DNA of 64,000 nt from assembly GCA_019240405.1 (NCBI GenBank), contig JAFAYL010000057.1, positions 1 to 64,000 of the forward strand. The letters are read 5' to 3'. Below are positions 45,178 through 54,181 of this stretch, in pieces. The position numbers were made by a program, and so were the translations under genes. This DNA comes from Acidobacteriaceae bacterium. GTDB taxonomy: Bacteria > Acidobacteriota > Terriglobia > Bryobacterales > Bryobacteraceae. The notes under the pieces were generated by a model that had not been told where the DNA came from, made no database searches, and was given only the letters and a program-made list of their open reading frames with translations. Position 1 is the first letter of the stretch; each line of letters begins with the position of its first letter.

Positions 45178-45552
45178 ATGCCGGACCTCAATGCCGCCTT
45201 CTCAGCTTTGGCCGATCCGACGCGACGGGCAATTCTTGCTCGACTCGCACGAGGCGAAGCTACAGTCATGGAACTGGCGGAGCCGTTCAAGATGACGCAA
45301 CCGGCCATATCTCAACACTTGAAGTTGCTGGAAATGGCCGGGCTGATTGATCGCCGAGTCGAGGGTACGAAACGTCCTCGCCGCCTCGCGAAGGACGGCT
45401 TAGAAAGCATCGATCAGTGGCTTGCAATGCTGCGAACAGGTTTAGAGAAAAACTATGACCGGCTGGATAGGGTTCTGGCCGCAATGGAACGAAAGCAAGG
45501 AAAACAATGCAAAGGAAAAAAGCACAATGAGCAAGTTGACGCTAAAGACTGA
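45178..45552 (+). CDS. ArsR-family transcriptional regulator
   Basis: This 124-residue repressor reads AFSALADPTRRAILARLARG, ELAEPFKMTQPAISQHLKLL and EMAGLIDRRVEGTKRPRRL. The C-terminal tail is charged and overlaps the AHSA1 start by 26 bp, so the pair is coupled. Confidence 0.93.
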   Translation: MPDLNAAFSALADPTRRAILARLARGEATVMELAEPFKMTQPAISQHLKLLEMAGLIDRRVEGTKRPRRLAKDGLESIDQWLAMLRTGLEKNYDRLDRVLAAMERKQGKQCKGKKHNEQVDAKD

Positions 45553-45991
45553 GGGTGACACGCAGGTTATTGTGACAAGGCACTTCGATGCGCCGCCGAA
45601 AGCTGTGTACCGCGCGCACACGGAGCCTGAACTGATCCAACAATGGTTGCTCGGGCCCGAGGGCTGGACCATGCCCGTTTGCATCAACGATGCACGGCCT
45701 GGGGGCAAGATTCGCTACGAGTGGTCCGACGGCAAAGGCCACGGATTCCATCTTACGGGTGAATATTTGGAACTGGAGCCCTATAACAGGACCGTGCACG
45801 TCCAGCGAATGCACCTGCCCGACCCCACGCCCGACAATCACATCGAAACAAGGTTTGATCCGGACGGTACGGGCACGCTGATGACAATGCGAATGACCCT
45901 GCCTGACGCTCAAACTCGAGCCGCTATGCTCGCCAGCAATATGGAAAGCGGCATGGAAGCGAGCTATGCCCGGTTGGAAAAGATGATCTAA
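45527..45991 (+). CDS. SRPBCC (AHSA1-like) protein
   Basis: The AHSA1 fold is clear: VTRHFDAPPKAVYRAHTEPE, WLLGPEGWTMPVC, GGKIRYEWSD and the final helix SNMESGMEASYARLEKM. ATG 45527 is preferred to 45455 because the extra residues come from inside the ArsR gene. 154 residues. Partner of the ArsR gene just upstream. Confidence 0.9.
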   Translation: MSKLTLKTEGDTQVIVTRHFDAPPKAVYRAHTEPELIQQWLLGPEGWTMPVCINDARPGGKIRYEWSDGKGHGFHLTGEYLELEPYNRTVHVQRMHLPDPTPDNHIETRFDPDGTGTLMTMRMTLPDAQTRAAMLASNMESGMEASYARLEKMI

Positions 45992-46040
45992 GTGCTACCT
46001 ATTCGGCTGGGGTTGGATTAAATATGCCTGGAACTAAAAT

Positions 46041-46337
46041 CAGATTCTGAGCTTTTGTGGCAGACCACGAACCTCGATGGTCTGCCCCACTGGCTAATGT
46101 CAAGCTGGACCCATTGTGAGCTTTTATGGCAGACCACGAACCCCGATGGCCCCCACTGGCTAATGTCAAGCTGAATCACATTCTGAGCTTTTATGGCAGA
46201 CCACGAACCTCGATGGTCTGCCCCACGGGCTAATATCAAGCTGAATCAGATTCTGAGCTTTTGTGGCAGACCACGAACCCCGATGGTCTGAGCTTTTGTG
46301 GCAGACCACAAACGCCGATGGTCTGCCCCACGGCTTC
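46041..46337. repeat. Tandem ~70-bp hairpin repeats (five units)
   Basis: Units begin with GAGCTTTT at 46049, 46118, 46185, 46255 and 46290, spaced 69, 67, 70 and 35 bp, so the fourth is a half unit. Each contains GGCAGACCA, a 10-base loop and TGGTCTGCC, a 9-bp perfect stem in the best copies; unit 2 has lost TCTG on the right. Loop bases vary (CCTC/CCCC) while stems are largely kept. A 73-codon minus-strand frame here repeats the same text and looks like a by-product. The array lies between the AHSA1 gene and acpP. From 46338 to 46422 only the acpP leader is seen. Confidence 0.85.
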
Positions 46338-46422
46338 TAGGACCAATGAGGTAGTTTAAAGAGTTGGACCCGCGACCTTTGCGGAGCGGCAGATGCCTTT
46401 ACGAGCACAGGAGGACAAAAGA

Positions 46423-46656
46423 ATGGCCGTAGCAGAAAAGGTAAAGCAGATTATCGTTGAACAACTTGGAGTGGATGAGAGCCAGGTTGATCCAAATGCG
46501 TCCTTCGTCGATGATCTGGGAGCTGACTCGCTCGATATCGTTGAGCTCGTAATGGCATTTGAAGAGGCTTTCGACATCGACATTCCGGACGAGGACGCGG
46601 AGAAGATCACGACTGTAAAGCAAGCGATCGATTACATCGAAGCCAAGAAGAAATAG
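46423..46656 (+). CDS. acpP: Acyl carrier protein
   Basis: This 77-residue acidic carrier holds the growing fatty acid on a phosphopantetheine arm. The attachment Ser is in [18 protein letters not shown], the standard motif. ATG 46423 has AGGAGG upstream; the longer frame from 46393 is not needed. It is followed by fabF. Confidence 0.98.
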   Translation: MAVAEKVKQIIVEQLGVDESQVDPNASFVDDLGADSLDIVELVMAFEEAFDIDIPDEDAEKITTVKQAIDYIEAKKK

Positions 46657-46715
46657 CTCCAAGCGCCGTATGTTTCTTCTTTCGCTATGAAAGATGGAGC
46701 GAGCCGAAAGGATTC

Positions 46716-47957
46716 GTGCCAAGAAGAGTAGTTGTCACTGGAATTGGGTTGCTGAGCTCCGTTGGGTCCGGCACTGAGGAGTGCTGGTCGGCGATTCGAA
46801 ATGGGAACAACGGGATTGAGCTCATAACGCAGTTCGACGCTTCAGAGTTCAGTTGCCGCATTGCCGGCGAAGTGAAAAACTTTGATCCCTTGTTATATGT
46901 CGACAAGAAAGATGTCAAAAAGATGGGCCGGTTCATTCAGTTCGCCATGGCTGCGACGGAATTCGCGGTGAACTCGGCCAGCTTGAAAGTTACTCCTGCG
47001 GAGTCAGAGCGAGTTGGCGTGTATATCGGCAGCGGTATCGGCGGATTCGAAGTAATTGAGCGAGAGCATAAAACACTTCTTGAGCGCGGACCGAGCCGCA
47101 TCTCTCCTTTTTTTATTCCCTCATGCATCGTGAATTTAGCGAGCGGTTACGTATCGATTCGCTACGAAGCTAAGGGCCCGAATTCGGCGACTGCAACGGC
47201 ATGCACCACTAGCGCCCATTCCATCGGTGATTCATTCCGGCTGATTCAGCACAATTATGCGGACGTAATGATTTGCGGCGGGAGTGAAGCTTGTGTGACG
47301 CCGATGGGCATCGGTGGGTTCGCTGCCATGCGCGCGCTCTCGACGCGAAACGATGAGCCTCGCAAAGCATCCAGGCCGTGGGACAAGAAACGCGACGGCT
47401 TCGTTGTTGGGGAAGGTTCGGGCATTCTCATTTTGGAAGAGTTGGGTCATGCGAAGCGCCGCGATGCTCCGATTCTGACCGAAATCGTCGGATATGGGAT
47501 GAGCGCGGACGCTTTTCACATCACATCGCCGCCAGATGACGGCGAAGGCGGCTATCGCGTTATGCGCAACGCCTTATGCGACGCCCGCCTTGATCCGTCT
47601 CAGGTGCAGTATGTGAATGCGCATGGCACGTCTACGGGTCTCGGCGACCGGGCTGAGACGATCGCTGTGAAACGCGCATTTGGAGTTCACGCAGGTAAAG
47701 TCGCGGTCAGCTCGACCAAATCCATGACAGGGCATTTGCTGGGAGGCGCCGGCGGCTTGGAGGCCGGAATCACGGTTCTTGCGATTCGCGACCAGATCGC
47801 GCCTCCTACCATCAACTACGAGTTTCCCGATCCGGAGTGCGATCTCGATTACGTTCCGAACCACGCGCGCGCTATGCAGATTGAGTATGCGCTCTCGAAC
47901 AGTTTTGGATTCGGGGGCACGAACGGCTGCCTGATATTCAAACGCTTCGAGGAATAG
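46716..47957 (+). CDS. fabF: Beta-ketoacyl-ACP synthase II
   Basis: FabF extends acyl-ACP with malonyl-ACP. The catalytic Cys-His-His triad is in ATACTTSAHSIG, NAHGTSTGLGD and SMTGHLLGGAGG. 413 residues, normal. GTG start with AAAGGA upstream. It lies 59 bp after acpP and is probably co-transcribed. Confidence 0.97.
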   Translation: MPRRVVVTGIGLLSSVGSGTEECWSAIRNGNNGIELITQFDASEFSCRIAGEVKNFDPLLYVDKKDVKKMGRFIQFAMAATEFAVNSASLKVTPAESERVGVYIGSGIGGFEVIEREHKTLLERGPSRISPFFIPSCIVNLASGYVSIRYEAKGPNSATATACTTSAHSIGDSFRLIQHNYADVMICGGSEACVTPMGIGGFAAMRALSTRNDEPRKASRPWDKKRDGFVVGEGSGILILEELGHAKRRDAPILTEIVGYGMSADAFHITSPPDDGEGGYRVMRNALCDARLDPSQVQYVNAHGTSTGLGDRAETIAVKRAFGVHAGKVAVSSTKSMTGHLLGGAGGLEAGITVLAIRDQIAPPTINYEFPDPECDLDYVPNHARAMQIEYALSNSFGFGGTNGCLIFKRFEE

Positions 47958-47979
47958 GAGACCGGAAGCCTCTGCGCGT

Positions 47980-47998
47980 CCTGCATTGTTTGTGCAGG
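47980..47998 (+). terminator. Hairpin after fabF, weak terminator candidate
   Basis: CCTGCA, loop TTGTTTG, TGCAGG, followed by TTA without a proper T run. It could be a weak terminator or only a stem. Confidence 0.3.
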
Positions 47999-48046
47999 TT
48001 ACGATATAGATGCTCAGGCCTCCCAAGCCGGTGGCCCAAGTAATCA

Positions 48047-48814
48047 ATGAAAATTATTGTTTCCGTCAAGCAGGTACCAGCCCGCGATTCTACGCTCCGA
48101 GTGAACCAAAGCGGTAAGTGGCTGGAAACATCGGACCTCAGGTACGAGATGAATGAGCCGGACGCGTATGCACTTGAAGAAGCCCTGCAATTGAAAGAAA
48201 AATCGAGCGGCGAGGTGATCGTGATATGCGCCGGTCCGCAACGCGCGCTGCAGACCGTTCGCGAGGCGCTTGCGAAAGGCGCGGATCGCGCGATTCACGT
48301 TGAGACTGACGAGATTGCTTTCGATGCATTAGCGACGGCGCGCTTATTAGCGAAAGCTATTACTCCCGAGTCGCCGGATCTCATTTTGACCGGCCTTCAA
48401 TCCGATGATCTCGGCTACGGACAAACGGGCGTGATCTTGGCCGAACTACTTGGATTTGCGCACGCAACGATTGTCATGGAGGTGGAAGCGAAGGGCCAGA
48501 CGATACGCGTGAAGCGTGAGCTAGAGGATGGATGGTTCCAGAACGTCTCTCTCCCGCTTCCGGCAGTTTTGACGATTCAATCCGGTATCAAGAAGCTCCG
48601 ATACGCAACGTTGATGGGAATTAAAAAGGCCAAGACAAAAGAGGTAAAGACGATTCCGGCAACGCAGCTAGACGCCGATTCAACTGCCTCGATGCTGATT
48701 GAATGTGTGTACTTACCACAACGTCACAAGCAAACCCAGATCTTCTCGGGTGAAGCAAAGCAGGTTGCGAAACAGCTTGTCGAGAAGCTGAAATTCGAGG
48801 CTCGGGTCTTATGA
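48047..48814 (+). CDS. etfB: Electron transfer flavoprotein beta subunit
   Basis: EtfB carries electrons from acyl-CoA dehydrogenases with EtfA. Visible parts are MKIIVSVKQVPARDSTLRV, MNEPDAYALEEALQLKE, the signature LTGLQSDDLGYGQTG and IKKAKTKEVKTI near the end. 255 residues. The stop overlaps etfA in ATGA. Confidence 0.96.
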   Translation: MKIIVSVKQVPARDSTLRVNQSGKWLETSDLRYEMNEPDAYALEEALQLKEKSSGEVIVICAGPQRALQTVREALAKGADRAIHVETDEIAFDALATARLLAKAITPESPDLILTGLQSDDLGYGQTGVILAELLGFAHATIVMEVEAKGQTIRVKRELEDGWFQNVSLPLPAVLTIQSGIKKLRYATLMGIKKAKTKEVKTIPATQLDADSTASMLIECVYLPQRHKQTQIFSGEAKQVAKQLVEKLKFEARVL

Positions 48815-49785
48815 GCGTCCTAGTAGTTCTCGAGCAACGAAGCGGCAACTGGAACCGTATGTCCTTCGAGGCCCTTACGGCGGGGCAGAGAATTGGTGAA
48901 GCGCTCGGTATTCCTGTTGAGGGCGTGGTTATTGGCGCGGATATCGCGGAGCTTGCGAAAGAGGCTGCAAGCTATGGATTCTCTAAGCTTTTTGCGGCAA
49001 CTCATCCGCTGCTCGCGCAGTACACGCCTGAGGCCTATACAGCGGCCTTAGAACAACTGATCAAGGCGCAAAACGGGAAAGCTATCGTATTTCCCCACAC
49101 CTATCAAGTGCGGGATTACGCACCGAAGCTGGCGGCGCGATTCGGTCAGAGTCTCATCTGTGACGTGGTCGATCTGAAGCCGGATGGCGCGCAGCTCATG
49201 TATGTCCGGCAATTGTTCCAAGGCAAGCTGAACGCCGATGTCCGGGCGAGCAGCGATCCCCAATTCGTTTCTATCCAGGCAGGAGCGTTTCGGGCCGCCG
49301 AGCCGGGAACTGCGACCGCACCAATCGAGGATTTCGATGTTCAACTTGATTCGTCTCAAATCCGGAGTAAGCCGGAAGAGCCATTCCGGGAGGCGCAGCG
49401 TTCAGTCGATTTGAACGCGGCAGACGTGATTGTATCCGTGGGGCGCGGCATCAAGGAAAAGGATAATTTGCCTGTTGTTGAGGCGCTTGCGCGCGCGCTG
49501 GGAGCTGAGCTGGCTGCATCGCGTCCCATCTGTGACAACGGCTGGCTACCTATGGAACGTCAAGTCGGAAGCTCGGGTCAAACCGTTTCGCCGAAAGCGT
49601 ATTTCGCTGTGGGGATTTCCGGGGCGATTCAGCATCTGGTCGGCATGAAAGGCTCGAAAACGGTCGTGGCGATCAACAAAGACGAGAACGCGCCCATTTT
49701 CGAAACGGCTGATTACGGAGTAGTTGGAGATCTGTTCGAAGTTGTTCCTGCGCTCGTTGAAGAGATTGAAAAGGCAAAAAAATAG
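48811..49785 (+). CDS. etfA: Electron transfer flavoprotein alpha subunit
   Basis: EtfA binds FAD. The FAD region is clear: VSVGRGIKEKDNLPVVEALA, QVGSSGQTVSPKAYFAVGIS, GAIQHLVGMKGSKTVVAINK and DENAPIFETADYGVVGDLFE. 324 residues. Its pair is etfB. Confidence 0.96.
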   Translation: MSVLVVLEQRSGNWNRMSFEALTAGQRIGEALGIPVEGVVIGADIAELAKEAASYGFSKLFAATHPLLAQYTPEAYTAALEQLIKAQNGKAIVFPHTYQVRDYAPKLAARFGQSLICDVVDLKPDGAQLMYVRQLFQGKLNADVRASSDPQFVSIQAGAFRAAEPGTATAPIEDFDVQLDSSQIRSKPEEPFREAQRSVDLNAADVIVSVGRGIKEKDNLPVVEALARALGAELAASRPICDNGWLPMERQVGSSGQTVSPKAYFAVGISGAIQHLVGMKGSKTVVAINKDENAPIFETADYGVVGDLFEVVPALVEEIEKAKK

Positions 49786-49792
49786 CTCCAAG

Positions 49793-50824
49793 ATGAGGCC
49801 AGCGATTAGCCGCGTGCGGCCCCATATCGTACTTTTCGCGCTGCTTTCGCTCGCAGCCTGCAGGAGTGCGGTTTCAACAAACGTTGCCGCGGCTGTGAAC
49901 GGCCGGCCAGTGACCTACTCGGATTTGGATCGCGCAATCGCGGCTCAATTCCCGAACAGCAATCTCAAGCCGAACGACGATCAAACCATCCAGTTGCGGC
50001 TCGACACGCTTCGCGCTTTGATTGACAACGAAATCATGCTGCAGCGCGCGGAAAAAGAAGGCTTGCTTGCCGCTGACGGCGACGTGGAAGCTAAATTCAA
50101 TGAGCTAAAGGCGGGCTACACCGAAGAACAGTTTCAAAAGCTGCTGAGCCAGCGCAAAATGAGTGTGGCGGATTTTAAGGCTCAAATCCGCCGAGATCTC
50201 AGCGTCCAGAAGCTGTTCAACAAAGAGATCGGGTCTCACATTTCTATTTCCGACGCCGATGTCGCCGCGTTTTATAACTCCAATAAAGCGACTTTCAATC
50301 TGTCCGAAAACCAGGTTCGGCTTGCGCAGATCCTGGTTACACCCACGCCCGATGCGAACGTGCACAATCTGAAGAACGACAAAGCGCAAAGCGATCAGCA
50401 GGCGCGCAACAAAATTCAGATGATTGAATTGCGACTGCGGCAAGGAGAAGATTTCGGCGCTCTCGCCCAGAACTATTCGGAAGACGCCTCAGCGGCAAAT
50501 GGCGGCGATCTCGGTTTTGTCCCCGAGTCTACGCTCGATAAAGCCAATCCCGAGCTGCGCAAACTCATTCTGGACATGACGCCGGGGCAGGTCTCGCAAA
50601 TGATTCACACCGCCGAAGGTTACCGTTTGATCAAGCTGATCTCTAGAGAACCGGCCGGACAGCGCGAATTAAGCGATCCGCGTGTTCAAGAAAATATCCG
50701 GCGCGAGCTGTTTCAGCGCAAGGACCAGCTACTCAGGTCGGCGTTTTACGAGGTCGCGCGGAGTGAAGCCAAAGTGTCGAATTATTACGCCGAATCAGTC
50801 TTAGCAAGCAGAGATAAGAAGTAA
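49793..50824 (+). CDS. SurA/PpiC-type peptidyl-prolyl isomerase lipoprotein
   Basis: The N-terminus ends in a lipobox (LFALLSLAACRS), so it is probably a lipoprotein. A SurA-N-like region (RPVTYSDLDRAIAAQFPNS, LIDNEIMLQRAEKEGLLAA) precedes a parvulin domain (about 190-300; GEDFGALAQNYSEDASAANG, GGDLGFVPESTL). It probably helps outer-membrane proteins fold. ATG 49793 removes a 23-residue extension that would overlap etfA. Confidence 0.9.
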   Translation: MRPAISRVRPHIVLFALLSLAACRSAVSTNVAAAVNGRPVTYSDLDRAIAAQFPNSNLKPNDDQTIQLRLDTLRALIDNEIMLQRAEKEGLLAADGDVEAKFNELKAGYTEEQFQKLLSQRKMSVADFKAQIRRDLSVQKLFNKEIGSHISISDADVAAFYNSNKATFNLSENQVRLAQILVTPTPDANVHNLKNDKAQSDQQARNKIQMIELRLRQGEDFGALAQNYSEDASAANGGDLGFVPESTLDKANPELRKLILDMTPGQVSQMIHTAEGYRLIKLISREPAGQRELSDPRVQENIRRELFQRKDQLLRSAFYEVARSEAKVSNYYAESVLASRDKK

Positions 50825-50852
50825 GTAATCACCGCGATAAGTCGAGACAGGT

Positions 50853-52331
50853 TTATTTCTTGGGCTGTTTATGCACTTGTTCCATGTATTCGCGAACGTA
50901 TTGCTGATAAATCAACGGGATCTCGTCACGGTTGATTTCTCCGCCAAGATCGGAGTGGCGGCCCACTTGTTGTGAATATTGGGTTTTGAGCTGCTGTTTG
51001 CCTGAGCTCGTCTCCACCACGACCTCGCCCGTCAGGCTGGCTGACCGCTTCCCGATAATTTCGGCAAGCTTTCCCATAGCCCGAAGTTGCTCTGCCTCTT
51101 TCAATTGCTTGTCTCCATCCTGACTGCCAATCCCGGACTGGGCATCGGAACCGTGATTGGCCGATGAGCCGTTGGATCCACGGCCTCGGGAAGACTCGCT
51201 GGGCGCCGCAGCTTGAGGACGCTCTGTTGTTTCCGACGTTTGGTTCGGGGTAGTGCCATCGTTGTGATTTCCGCGCGCCGCTTGATTGTGGTCATTACTA
51301 CTTGCCTTGTCTGTAGAAGCGTTTTGAAACGGCTCCCGATCTCGCCGTGATGGATCTGAATTCCGCGCGTATCCCATCTTGCCGAGCAAGCCGGAAACAG
51401 CATCTTCCATTCGGTTCAAGAGACTGGCGGGGGGCCTCATTGCGTTTGTAGAGGGGTCGAGCGCATTGGAGGCCGCTTGTTGCTGAGTCATACTCTGCGC
51501 GCTTATGCTTTTCGCCGTATTCGCGTCGAGAGGAGAGCGCCCGGAAGTGCCGGAATTCTCGCTCTGCCCAGTTTCAGTATTGCTGTTCTGCGCAGCAACC
51601 GTTCTTTGATCTGCCGGTTGATCTTTGGGCTGGGCACTCACTCCCGCTGCTGTGTTTTGCCGCAGTGAGGCTTCATCAGCGGGATGTTGGTCTTCTTGCG
51701 CCACATCTAAGGCGTTGTGTCGTTGACCGGGAGCAGGCGAATTACCGGGCTGAGTCCTAGCTGAGAGTGACTCTTCCAGCCGCTCGATCGCAGCGCTCAG
51801 TTGAAACGGAATCAGGCTCTGCTCGAAATTGAGCCTATGCTGAACCACATACCGCGTGATGAACAGGCTGACAAAAACTGCGCTCAAACCTATCGCTAGC
51901 ACCCATCCGCGCTCGCGTCTAAGCGGAAATGCAATCGTTGGGTTTATCGAGTCTGCCAGTTGCTCAGCTTGCTTGATCTGAAGGCGGTTCATGCCGCGCT
52001 CGAGGTCGCAGCGCTCGGTCAATAAAAACCATGCCGTCGAAAGCGAGTCGTCGAGGCGCAGCCGTTCGTCGAGGACTTGGGCAATTTGATACCGGCTCAA
52101 CATTCGGTGGCGGATTCGTGTCACCGCGATCGCAATGCCAGCCACAACCGGCAGTTCCAGCCAGGGCCAATCGAGAATCTGCGTGCCCAAAAGCAAGATC
52201 ACAATGCCGCCGCCGACAACGACAGCGACAGCGAAAGCGAGTTGCTCAATGGTGAGCACCCAAAGCCGCCGCCAACTAGCCGAAACAATGACAGCCTTAA
52301 CTCGGCTCGGATCTGAGCCGTGAAGTCCCAT
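50853..52331 (-). CDS. Membrane protein with long disordered Gln/Ser/Asn-rich region
   Basis: No family recognised. Three hydrophobic helices are seen (AFAVAVVVGGGIVILLLG, WPWLELPVVAGIAIAV, LAIGLSAVFVSLFITRYVV). Residues of about 200-440 are low complexity, rich in Gln, Ser, Asn and Asp; the final 70 residues are more ordered (SLTGEVVVETSSGKQQ, YQQYVREYMEQVHKQ). ATG 52331 with GGAG upstream is favoured over 52382. Confidence 0.78.
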   Translation of the reverse strand: MGLHGSDPSRVKAVIVSASWRRLWVLTIEQLAFAVAVVVGGGIVILLLGTQILDWPWLELPVVAGIAIAVTRIRHRMLSRYQIAQVLDERLRLDDSLSTAWFLLTERCDLERGMNRLQIKQAEQLADSINPTIAFPLRRERGWVLAIGLSAVFVSLFITRYVVQHRLNFEQSLIPFQLSAAIERLEESLSARTQPGNSPAPGQRHNALDVAQEDQHPADEASLRQNTAAGVSAQPKDQPADQRTVAAQNSNTETGQSENSGTSGRSPLDANTAKSISAQSMTQQQAASNALDPSTNAMRPPASLLNRMEDAVSGLLGKMGYARNSDPSRRDREPFQNASTDKASSNDHNQAARGNHNDGTTPNQTSETTERPQAAAPSESSRGRGSNGSSANHGSDAQSGIGSQDGDKQLKEAEQLRAMGKLAEIIGKRSASLTGEVVVETSSGKQQLKTQYSQQVGRHSDLGGEINRDEIPLIYQQYVREYMEQVHKQPKK

Positions 52332-52451
52332 CAAATAATCTCCGCTTACACGAGTATTAGCACTTCTGAATCCGGCCGCCATTACAAGGCCGGGGAGGGC
52401 GCCGCCTCAAAGGCTCAGCTTCAATGGTTCCGCTAACATAAGCATTTACCG

Positions 52452-53624
52452 ATGCTGCGCTTTGAGACGGCGGGCGAGTCGCACGGAGAGTGCCTCGTGG
52501 CTACGTTGACCGGTCTTCCCGCTGGGATCCCCATATCGATTGAGTATCTCGATCGCCAGCTTTGGCGGAGGCAGCAGGGTTACGGCCGGGGTGGCCGAAT
52601 GAAGATCGAGGCGGATCGCGTTCACATCATTTCAGGAATCAGGCATTCGCAAACCATCGGATCCCCCGTTGCCATTCTTATCGAGAACAAAGATTGGAAG
52701 AATTGGACGGCCAGCCTTCCCGTTGAGTCTAAAGACGCCGAGCCTGGAAAGGACAAGCCGATTCACCGCCCAAGACCCGGTCACGCCGATCTTGCAGGGG
52801 CGATTAAATACAACCTGGCCGAAGCGCGCTACATTCTCGAGCGGGCAAGCGCGCGAGAGAGCGCTGCGCGTGTTGCTGTCGGCGCGCTTGCGAGGGTTTT
52901 CCTGAAGCAATTCGGCATCGAAGTTCTGAGTCACGTGATCGCGGTTGGACCTGTCCGCCTGGAACGCGCTGTCACGTGGGAAGAAATTGTAGCCGTGACC
53001 GAACGCGAAGAAATTTTGCTCGGGTGCGCCGATCGAGACACAGAGCAGCGCATGAAGGAAGCCGTCGATCATGCATATCGGACAGGAGACACTGTAGGCG
53101 GCATTTTTGAAGTAGTCGCGCGCGGTGTTCCGCCAGGATTGGGCTCGCATATCGCCTGGGACACGCGGCTCGACGGGAGATTGGCACAGGCTATTGTCTC
53201 GATTCAAGCTGTCAAGGGCGTGGAAATCGGATATGCGGAACAAGGCGCACTCTCGTATGGGTCGACCGTGCAGGATACGATTCATTACGATAAACCCCGG
53301 CAGGAGTTCTACCGTGGCTCAAATCGCGCTGGAGGCTTGGAAGGCGGCATCAGCAATGGACAGGATATTTTTGTGCGCGGCTTACTGAAGCCGATATCTA
53401 CTTTGCGCCGCCCTCTGGAGTCAGTCGATCTGCCAACTCGCGAACCAGCCCTTGCCGCATATGAGCGCAGCGATGTAGCTGTTGTTCCCGCTGCGGGCGT
53501 CATTGGCGAGGCCATGGTCGCCCTAGTGCTTGCGCAAGCCTTCCTGGATAAATTCGGGGGCGACTCCCTCCACGAGACGAGGCGAAACTTCGACGGGTAC
53601 GTCACCCAAGTGAGGAATTTCTAG
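52452..53624 (+). CDS. aroC: Chorismate synthase
   Basis: AroC makes chorismate from EPSP with reduced FMN. Conserved parts: LRFETAGESHGECLVATLTG, RRQQGYGRGGRMKIE, HRPRPGHADLAG, RASARESAARVAVG, GLEGGISNGQDI. 390 residues, normal. Confidence 0.97.
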   Translation: MLRFETAGESHGECLVATLTGLPAGIPISIEYLDRQLWRRQQGYGRGGRMKIEADRVHIISGIRHSQTIGSPVAILIENKDWKNWTASLPVESKDAEPGKDKPIHRPRPGHADLAGAIKYNLAEARYILERASARESAARVAVGALARVFLKQFGIEVLSHVIAVGPVRLERAVTWEEIVAVTEREEILLGCADRDTEQRMKEAVDHAYRTGDTVGGIFEVVARGVPPGLGSHIAWDTRLDGRLAQAIVSIQAVKGVEIGYAEQGALSYGSTVQDTIHYDKPRQEFYRGSNRAGGLEGGISNGQDIFVRGLLKPISTLRRPLESVDLPTREPALAAYERSDVAVVPAAGVIGEAMVALVLAQAFLDKFGGDSLHETRRNFDGYVTQVRNF

Positions 53625-53649
53625 CCTAGGCGCGCTTGCCATTCCGGGA

Positions 53650-54165
53650 ATGATTCGAAAAATTCTAAAGTATGGCGCACCCGTGCTTGAGCAAGTAGCC
53701 GAGCCAATCACCGATTTCGAAACTGCTGAGGTCAGCGAGATCGTCGTTGATATGTGGGAAAGCATGTATGCGGCAAAGGGCGTCGGCCTTGCTGCGCCTC
53801 AAATTGGAATTCCGAAGCGCATTTCTGTAATCGACGTCAGCGCCGGTGAAGACGAAACGAAAAAGCTCGTGATTGTCAATCCTGAGATCGTCGAGAAAAG
53901 CGGATCGCAAACCGGAGAGGAAGGCTGCCTAAGCGTGCCTGGGTTTCGGGAACCTGTGACCCGCGCCAATCATGTGGTTGTCCGGGCGAAAAATGAAAAA
54001 GGCGAGCCCATCGAGCTCAGCGGCGAGGAATTACTTGCCCGCGCCTTTCAGCACGAAATCGATCATCTGAACGGCATCTTGTTTATCAATCACCTCAGCC
54101 CGCTGAAGCGCGATATCATTCGCCGGAAAATCAAGAAATTGCAGAAAGCCGGCGAGTGGGAGTAG
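53650..54165 (+). CDS. def: Peptide deformylase
   Basis: The canonical deformylase: KGVGLAAPQIGIPKR, EEGCLSVPGF and QHEIDHLNGILF. 171 residues. Placed just before fmt, as is common; the pair adds and removes formyl groups on initiator Met. A second copy is at 4792-5379. Confidence 0.97.
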   Translation: MIRKILKYGAPVLEQVAEPITDFETAEVSEIVVDMWESMYAAKGVGLAAPQIGIPKRISVIDVSAGEDETKKLVIVNPEIVEKSGSQTGEEGCLSVPGFREPVTRANHVVVRAKNEKGEPIELSGEELLARAFQHEIDHLNGILFINHLSPLKRDIIRRKIKKLQKAGEWE

Positions 54166-54181
54166 AGAGCGGGCGGCTCGC

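Noticed and set aside
46018-46239. 73-residue minus-strand frame with repeated QLDISQWG and FVVCHKSS text
   Set aside because: It lies fully in the hairpin repeats; the repeated peptide is the by-product of repeat length and no ribosome site is seen.
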